A DNA stretch of 10,158 bases from an uncultured Mollicutes bacterium (lineage in GTDB: Bacteria; Bacillota_I; Bacilli_A; RFN20; CAG-288): NCBI GenBank assembly GCA_900549915.1, contig URQF01000044.1, forward strand, positions 1 through 10,158. Direction: 5' to 3'. Below the pieces are notes generated by a model. The model was given only the letters and a program-made list of their open reading frames with translations. It did not search any database and had not been told where the DNA came from. The position numbers and the translations under genes are program-made. Within the stretch, counting starts at the first letter, position 1. Each line of letters starts with the position of its first letter. Positions 6,371 through 10,158 of this stretch are shown in pieces.

Positions 6371-7629
6371 GCGTGATGTCCTCCGATTTGATTACTGCGT
6401 GTCAGAAACGTACTCGAGAGCGACCTTGCGGAACACGGCCTTGCCTTCCTTGCCCCATATCTCTTACGGATATGAAGAAGAGTCTTTTCTAGACTCTCGA
6501 CTCTTTCATCTTCCTTATAATCTTCAAATAATGTCAACTGCTCCTCTTCCTTAGACCGGACATCCTCAGCAACAATCGATATCTGCCGATACGTTCCTTC
6601 TCTCTCTTCTTTCGGCCTATCAAGGAAAAGCCGAACAAGCTCTTTTCCGATTTTCCTTGCAGAATCCGTCGGAGAGAAGAAAGAAGCTTTCTTGCCAAAC
6701 CCTGTATGATCCTTATACCCAAGAAACAAAACAAACGTATTCGCTTTTACTTTCTCTTCATACCTTCGATCCGAAAGCTCAATCGCCCTGTCCCGGATCC
6801 TAGTCGGCATTTCACTAGCATCGTAATCCCGTAAGAGAACCTGTCCAACAGAGAAACTATGATGATTGGAAACATAAGTGTCTTTCAACAAGGCATCATC
6901 GTATCCATGGCTGTGATAATAGATTTCCTCTCCGATAACGCCAAGTTCCTTTGCCAGATACTGAGGGTCAGAGACAGCAATATCTCCTATCGTATAGAAT
7001 CCCCTCTTGTTGAGTCTCTTTTCCATTCGGAATCCAATCCCCCACCTTTTGGAAAGAGGAGTTACCGACCAGAGATGTTCAGGAACACTCTCATAGTCCC
7101 AGGACGCAAGACAATCCGGACGATGCTTTGCTTCGATATCCATCGCTGCTTTGGCCATAAAGAGATTCAATCCAATTCCAGCAGTAACAGTGAGTCCAGT
7201 CTTGTCCTTGATTTCATTGATGATTTTTCTTGCATAAGACTCTGGAGTATCGTTCTTGATAGCAAGATAGTCTGTAACATCCAGAAAAGATTCATCAATG
7301 GAGTAGACAAGCCTGTCTTCCTTACTGACATACTCCCGGTAAATCTTGTTAATATCAGCAGATACCTTTAAATATCGCTTCCTTTTCGGCTTTGCGATAA
7401 TAAGATTCGGAATATCCTTCGGAACATCATAAAGCCGGCATCTGCTCTGTACCTTATATTCCTTCTTAATAAAAGGAGAAGCGGCTAGGACAATCGTTCC
7501 ATCTCCTCTTTCTTCATCAGCAACAACAAGAGGAGTTTGAAACGGGTCCCTGTTCCGGTCAAGGCATTCTACAGATGCGTAGAACGACTTCAAATCGATG
7601 GCTAGAATATTACGATCCATGCGTTTCAT
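6367..7629 (-). CDS. Y-family DNA polymerase, UmuC/UvrX type (translesion synthesis)
   Basis: About 420-residue error-prone polymerase that copies past damaged template bases. Family hallmarks, numbered from ATG 7629: NILAIDLKSFYASVEC with catalytic Asp12; SRCRLYDVP, RYLKVSADINKIY; YSIDESFLDV with Asp112-Glu113; the TAGIGLNLFMAKAAMDI palm-thumb region; WGIGFRMEKRLNKRGFYTIGDIA (helix-hairpin-helix); and the little-finger domain. QLTLF (codons 6540-6526) is a consensus beta-clamp motif, and the C-terminus ends with the subfamily's NQIGGHHA. Starts at 7638 and 7620 are also possible; none has a ribosome site, and a TATAAT sits just upstream, suggesting a leaderless mRNA. I saw no LexA-type box upstream, so SOS control is not shown. 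Coupled to yolD by ATGA. Confidence 0.93.
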   Translation of the reverse strand: MKRMDRNILAIDLKSFYASVECLDRNRDPFQTPLVVADEERGDGTIVLAASPFIKKEYKVQSRCRLYDVPKDIPNLIIAKPKRKRYLKVSADINKIYREYVSKEDRLVYSIDESFLDVTDYLAIKNDTPESYARKIINEIKDKTGLTVTAGIGLNLFMAKAAMDIEAKHRPDCLASWDYESVPEHLWSVTPLSKRWGIGFRMEKRLNKRGFYTIGDIAVSDPQYLAKELGVIGEEIYYHSHGYDDALLKDTYVSNHHSFSVGQVLLRDYDASEMPTRIRDRAIELSDRRYEEKVKANTFVLFLGYKDHTGFGKKASFFSPTDSARKIGKELVRLFLDRPKEEREGTYRQISIVAEDVRSKEEEQLTLFEDYKEDERVESLEKTLLHIRKRYGARKARPCSARSLSSTFLTRSNQIGGHHA

Positions 7630-7636
7630 CGATTTC

Positions 7637-7665
7637 ATTATATGGGAAGAAAAAGGTTGTCCGAA
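7637..7665 (-). promoter_or_regulatory. Candidate promoter of the Y-family polymerase gene
   Basis: A perfect TATAAT (7642-7637) lies 7 nt before ATG 7629. The -35 position at 17-bp spacing is TTCGGA (three of six). Transcription would begin within a base or two of the start codon. AT-rich DNA makes chance matches common. Confidence 0.4.
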
Positions 7666-8102
7666 AAGCAACAAACAACTTAACCAGCCACCACCTGCTT
7701 ATTAAGTCAGAGTTCTCCCAAAAAGGCGCGGATTCTCGATTCCTAGGTAGTTTCTTTACCATCCGAAAAGAAAAAGAAGCAATTCCTTGACAGACCTACT
7801 TGGCCTGACAAGTGTCAAATTCAGATATCCAATTCCGTTTCGTTTCAAAAATCAATTCTCTTGCGCAAACACAGAAAAAATAGTATCGCTTTATTTTTCT
7901 GTTTTATCTATCATTTTTAGTATGGAACATAAATAAATTAAAAGCATTATATAAAACAGCTTATTTAAATGTCCTTTTAGATATTCCAACTTTTTATTTG
8001 CTATTTAGTGTTTTTCTATTTTGCAAATTTAAGCAACACAAATCATGATAAAAGAGAACAAGATAAAGTTTTGAAAATTTCAAGAGCAAGGAAAGACTGT
8101 AA
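7666..8102. other. AT-rich non-coding stretch between divergent genes
   Basis: No reading frame with a plausible start and ribosome site is seen on either strand. The DNA from about 7850 is clearly more AT-rich than its surroundings. Contents noted: an inverted pair TTGACA (7787-7792) / TGTCAA (7813-7818) without matching -10 boxes; a 9-bp inverted repeat ACAGAAAAA (7871-7879) / TTTTTCTGT (7894-7902); and a palindrome TTGAAAATTTCAA (8071-8083). No tRNA or known small-RNA signature was recognised. Confidence 0.6.
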
Positions 8103-8139
8103 ATTGGTAAGCGATTTCAAATTGAACTTTCTTACCAAT
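8103..8139. promoter_or_regulatory. Symmetric 37-nt dyad, candidate operator
   Basis: ATTGGTAAG (8103-8111) and CTTACCAAT (8131-8139) are perfect 9-bp inverted arms. Exactly centred between them (base 8121) is a second palindrome, TTCAAATTGAA (8116-8126), with 4-nt spacers on each side. The element covers the -35 box and part of the spacer of the promoter for the gene at 8191, and is upstream of the predicted transcription start, so it acts as DNA rather than leader RNA. A repressor site is inferred; I cannot name the regulator. Confidence 0.6.
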
Positions 8140-8150
8140 GCCTATATATT
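8122..8150 (+). promoter_or_regulatory. Sigma-A-type promoter of the cyclo-ligase-like gene
   Basis: -35 TTGAAC (8122-8127), 17-bp spacer, -10 TATATT (8145-8150): four and five of six consensus bases. The start would be near 8157, leaving a leader of about 34 nt with AAGGAG at 8181-8186. Confidence 0.65.
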
Positions 8151-8190
8151 TAAAGATACAATTCAAAAAAATCAGTAAATAAGGAGAATT

Positions 8191-8673
8191 ATGGGTTTAA
8201 CAAGGGAACAGGTCCGGGAAAGATCACTGAAAAGGACAGAAGCCATCCTCAACAATCCCCACTACAAAGAAGCAAAAGTACTCTACATCTATCTTCCAGC
8301 AGAAGGAGAAATCGACACGGAATACTTAATTGTACGTGCCTTACAGGATGATAAGATTGTCGCATCTCCAATCTTCCTTTCCTCTCAGGACAGGGTCTTC
8401 GCCAGAATCGATGGCAATCCTGGATTCCGCAAGGGAAGAGGGGACCGCTTAGAGCCTCTGTATCAGACGAAGCTTGTCATTGATAAGCCTGGTCTCAGGG
8501 TCATTCCGTTTGAAAAAATCATCGAAGAGTACAAACAGGACATCCACTATTACGGCAACTATATCAACAACCGGAACAACCTTTATACGATTGCTGTCGG
8601 ATACAAAACCAAAGAGACCGAAGAAGCCATCGCCAAAGGCGAAGACCACTTCAAAGAAATCAATCTCTATTAA
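8191..8673 (+). CDS. 5-formyltetrahydrofolate cyclo-ligase-like protein, degenerate nucleotide loop
   Basis: 160 residues resembling 5-formyl-THF cyclo-ligase (ATP-dependent conversion of 5-formyl-THF to 5,10-methenyl-THF). Matches to the family are the N-terminal basic helix (LTREQVRERSLKRTEAI), YKEAKVLYIYLPAEGEIDTEYLI (residues 25-47), the KIVASPIF strand (55-62) and LEPL (87-90). The family's signature loop GxGxGYYDR, which holds ATP phosphates, is not there: the aligned stretch is DIHYYGNYINN (117-127), and the preceding VPxxxFD motif is reduced to VIPFEKI (104-110). The protein is also shorter than most relatives (about 180-200). It may be inactive, repurposed, or use another substrate. 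ATG 8191 has AAGGAG close by. It is monocistronic, with an operator-like dyad upstream and a terminator at 8672-8701. Confidence 0.7.
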   Translation: MGLTREQVRERSLKRTEAILNNPHYKEAKVLYIYLPAEGEIDTEYLIVRALQDDKIVASPIFLSSQDRVFARIDGNPGFRKGRGDRLEPLYQTKLVIDKPGLRVIPFEKIIEEYKQDIHYYGNYINNRNNLYTIAVGYKTKETEEAIAKGEDHFKEINLY

Positions 8674-8701
8674 AAAAGACTGCTCAACGGCAGCCTTTTT
8701 T
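8672..8701. terminator. Bidirectional intrinsic terminator
   Basis: An A-run (8672-8677) plus GACTGC pairs with GGCAGCC-type sequence and six T (8696-8701), with one mismatch, forming a stem with A/T flanks. It ends the gene at 8191-8673 on the plus strand and lies 14 nt past the stop of the minus-strand kinase gene, so it likely serves both. Confidence 0.8.
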
Positions 8702-8715
8702 CGTTTCAATAGAAT

Positions 8716-9291
8716 CTATAGTTTGACCAGAGTCGAGACATCGACTCCATTCTTTTTTAACACTTCCAGATATTTGTTATAGATGAACTCGGAAACCGAA
8801 GGGATGTCGTATTTCTTTGTATCGACATAGACATCAACAATTTGCTTCCTTTCATCATCAAGGCGGAAGGATTTCTCATCATTCAGAAGACGGGATTTGA
8901 TTTTTTCTGGATCATCGCCACGGCTTTCCCTTCTCTCTCTTCGTGTCTGTTCATCCAAAAGCCTATAGAAGAGAACGATTTTAGGATCATGGAAAGACTT
9001 ATAGGTCTTTGCACCAGCGCCTTCAACAGCCCTGCATTTATCAATCTGTACTTCCTTACGACTGGTGCCATAGTAGTTTCCATTGTAGAAGGTCGTCTCG
9101 ATAAATTCATCGTTTGCCTTCCTCTTCCTGAATTCATCAATCGTAACGAAATGGTAGTCAACATTGTTAACTTCACCTTTACGCCTCTGACGGGTCGTAT
9201 GGGTAATGACTTTTTTAATGCCGAAATGCGCCTGAAGATACAGGCAAGTCGCCGTCTTTCCACTTGCAGACGGTCCGGTTAATACAATCAT
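8716..9291 (-). CDS. Guanylate kinase-like protein
   Basis: 191-residue P-loop kinase of the guanylate kinase family (GMP + ATP to GDP + ADP). Visible are the Walker A loop GPSASGKT (6-13), GMP-binding residues in HTTRQRRKGE (31-40) with DYHF (45-48), FIE (63-65) and NYYGTS (72-77), and the arginine-rich lid (RRERRESRGDD, 117-127). Compared with usual guanylate kinases, the stretch between YGT and the GAGAK turn (77-95) looks about eight residues short and lacks the normal Asp before GA. It may therefore be a second, diverged copy rather than the housekeeping gmk. ATG 9291 has AAGGAGG at good spacing. It has its own promoter and is downstream of the phosphatase gene on the same strand. Confidence 0.8.
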   Translation of the reverse strand: MIVLTGPSASGKTATCLYLQAHFGIKKVITHTTRQRRKGEVNNVDYHFVTIDEFRKRKANDEFIETTFYNGNYYGTSRKEVQIDKCRAVEGAGAKTYKSFHDPKIVLFYRLLDEQTRRERRESRGDDPEKIKSRLLNDEKSFRLDDERKQIVDVYVDTKKYDIPSVSEFIYNKYLEVLKKNGVDVSTLVKL

Positions 9292-9301
9292 CCTGCCCCT
9301 C

Positions 9302-9337
9302 CTTGATTTGGTTTAGTATCTTGATTTGGTTTAGTAT
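9302..9337 (-). repeat. Two tandem 18-bp repeats in the kinase gene leader
   Basis: CTTGATTTGGTTTAGTAT occurs twice, head to tail and identical, at 9302-9319 and 9320-9337. It fills the space between the -10 box and the ribosome site of the kinase gene, so it is transcribed as its 5' leader. Identical copies point to a recent duplication. Confidence 0.95.
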
Positions 9338-9364
9338 TCTACATTCTTTTTTTATCACTTGCAA
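9336..9364 (-). promoter_or_regulatory. Sigma-A-type promoter of the guanylate kinase-like gene
   Basis: -35 TTGCAA (9364-9359), 17-bp spacer, -10 TAGAAT (9341-9336): four and five of six consensus bases. The start is predicted near 9329, inside the first repeat unit read by the polymerase. Confidence 0.65.
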
Positions 9365-9405
9365 CGGAAAATAAGAAATCAGCCGTCATCTTGACTTAAA
9401 AGGAA

Positions 9406-10074
9406 TCAGATTCGATTATCAACTACATCCTTGATTTGAAGCGGTGAAGACAGAAATGCCTTTGGCTGGATAGGATAAGCCAAAAGAGTCTCTTTGCTCT
9501 GGTATCCCCAAAGCACAGAATAACGGTTTTGAATTTTCAGATTATAGGCAGTCTGTAGATCCGTGACAGAATCACCGAAATAAGCCACCTTAGAATAATC
9601 CAAGCCATATTCTTTTGTCTGATCAAGGAAAGCCTTGGGATCTGGCTTAGTCACTCCGCCTAAAGGTATTCCAACCCTCTTAGTGAACAGAGTCCCAAAG
9701 AAGGTTTTCCTCACATCCAGAGCGATATTTTGAGGCTTATTCGTATAAATAAAAAGGAGAACGCCTTTTTCTTTTGCATATTCCAGAGATTCAATCCTTC
9801 CATCATAGGGGTGAGTCAGATTCTTATAATGCTTGGAATAATAGTCGTAATAAACATCAAAGACTGACTGGAACCTATCCTGATGTTCCATTCCTATTGC
9901 GCGTTGAATCAATTTAACGGACCCATTGCCGATAAAAGTGGTCCTTTCCGGAAGACTATGAGTAGGAAGATGATGATACTCTAAAGAAACATTGACCGCT
10001 TTAGCGATGTCTTCCCTTGTGGATACAATTGTTCCGTCCCTGTCAAAAACAAAGGCCTGGTATTTGCTTTTCAT
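9406..10074 (-). CDS. HAD-family hydrolase, phosphoglycolate phosphatase-like
   Basis: 222-residue haloacid dehalogenase-superfamily phosphatase. All four motifs are present: I, FDRDGT with nucleophile Asp11 and acid Asp13; II, Thr111 in FIYTNK; III, Lys143 in VTKPDP; IV, GDSVTD (167-172) for Mg2+ binding. The helical cap between motifs I and II (about 18-85) is the small C1 type seen in phosphoglycolate phosphatase and PpaX-like enzymes, so the substrate is a small phosphate monoester or pyrophosphate. ATG 10074 is chosen because MKSKYQAFVFD starts the fold in the normal place and has AGAGG upstream, though 12 nt away; an in-frame start at 10137 would add 21 unrelated residues. No terminator is seen before the kinase promoter at 9364. 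Confidence 0.9.
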   Translation of the reverse strand: MKSKYQAFVFDRDGTIVSTREDIAKAVNVSLEYHHLPTHSLPERTTFIGNGSVKLIQRAIGMEHQDRFQSVFDVYYDYYSKHYKNLTHPYDGRIESLEYAKEKGVLLFIYTNKPQNIALDVRKTFFGTLFTKRVGIPLGGVTKPDPKAFLDQTKEYGLDYSKVAYFGDSVTDLQTAYNLKIQNRYSVLWGYQSKETLLAYPIQPKAFLSSPLQIKDVVDNRI

Positions 10075-10128
10075 AGAAATAAAAAACCTCTTCTTAATTA
10101 CTATATCACAGAACAGAAAAAGATAGGA

Positions 10129-10134
10129 ATTATA
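10129..10134 (-). promoter_or_regulatory. Possible -10 box upstream of the HAD gene
   Basis: TATAAT reads on the minus strand, about 55 nt before ATG 10074. The -35 position at 17-bp spacing reads TAATTT and is poor, and the region is very AT-rich. Confidence 0.25.
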
Positions 10135-10158
10135 CAATTTTCTAATTATTAAAATTAT

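Noticed and set aside
6859..7371. 170-codon plus-strand frame opposite the polymerase gene
   Set aside because: It is a mirror of the well-supported Y-family polymerase, with no recognisable protein features.
7787..7818. TTGACA / TGTCAA inverted pair as divergent promoters
   Set aside because: No -10-like hexamer lies at 16-18 bp from either copy.
7871..7902. 9-bp inverted repeat as a terminator
   Set aside because: It is nearly all A/T, has a 14-nt loop, and no gene on either strand ends near it.
8842..9282. 146-codon plus-strand frame opposite the kinase gene
   Set aside because: It is a shadow of the guanylate kinase-like gene, whose motifs are clear on the minus strand.
10075..10137. 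Longer start for the HAD protein (at 10137)
   Set aside because: It adds residues before a fold that normally begins at MKSKYQAFVFD, overlaps the likely -10 box, and leaves the AGAGG site unused.

Overview
The window looks like chromosomal DNA of a low-to-moderate GC Gram-positive (Firmicutes-type) bacterium. The evidence is the rpsF-ssb-rpsR operon, a YolD-like gene coupled to a UmuC-type polymerase, strong AGGAGG-like ribosome sites, sigma-A-like promoters, and TGA used as a normal stop. An Erysipelotrichia-like relative is my guess from the style of the proteins; it is not proven by the sequence.

Left arm (1-3670, + strand): two tandem, divergent MgtE-type magnesium channel genes, then an SRAP (YedK/HMCES-type) abasic-site sensor gene. 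Gaps are 14 and 9 nt, so this is probably one operon. The first mgtE runs off the left edge and begins with long poly-A tracts encoding poly-lysine. The SRAP protein ends in QLSLF, a textbook sliding-clamp-binding motif. Its start codon abuts a 7-bp hairpin whose loop carries the mgtE2 stop codon.

Middle (3667-5580, - strand): a TrmH/SpoU-family RNA methyltransferase converges on the SRAP gene, and the stops overlap in CTAG. A bidirectional terminator separates it from the rpsF-ssb-rpsR operon (bS6, SSB, bS18), which has a clear promoter and a structured leader resembling the S6:S18 autoregulatory element. From 5561 to 6064 there is only one weak candidate gene of unknown family (5684-6031, +).

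Right-centre (6065-7630, - strand): a UmuC-type Y-family DNA polymerase is translationally coupled (ATGA overlap) to a YolD-like gene. Upstream lies about 460 nt of AT-rich non-coding DNA ending in a symmetric 37-nt dyad over the promoter of a 5-formyltetrahydrofolate cyclo-ligase-like gene (8191-8673, +). The signature Gly-rich loop of that protein is missing.

Right arm (8716-10074, - strand): a guanylate kinase-like gene, with an 18-bp tandem duplication in its leader, and a HAD-family phosphatase (phosphoglycolate-phosphatase type).

Functional themes are Mg2+ uptake, DNA-damage tolerance (SRAP, Y-family polymerase with YolD, SSB) and nucleotide/one-carbon housekeeping. I see no tRNA, rRNA, CRISPR array or intact mobile element. 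The least ordinary signals are the clamp motif on SRAP, the poly-A start of mgtE1, the altered pore motifs of the MgtE pair, and the operator-like dyad with the degenerate cyclo-ligase it seems to control.
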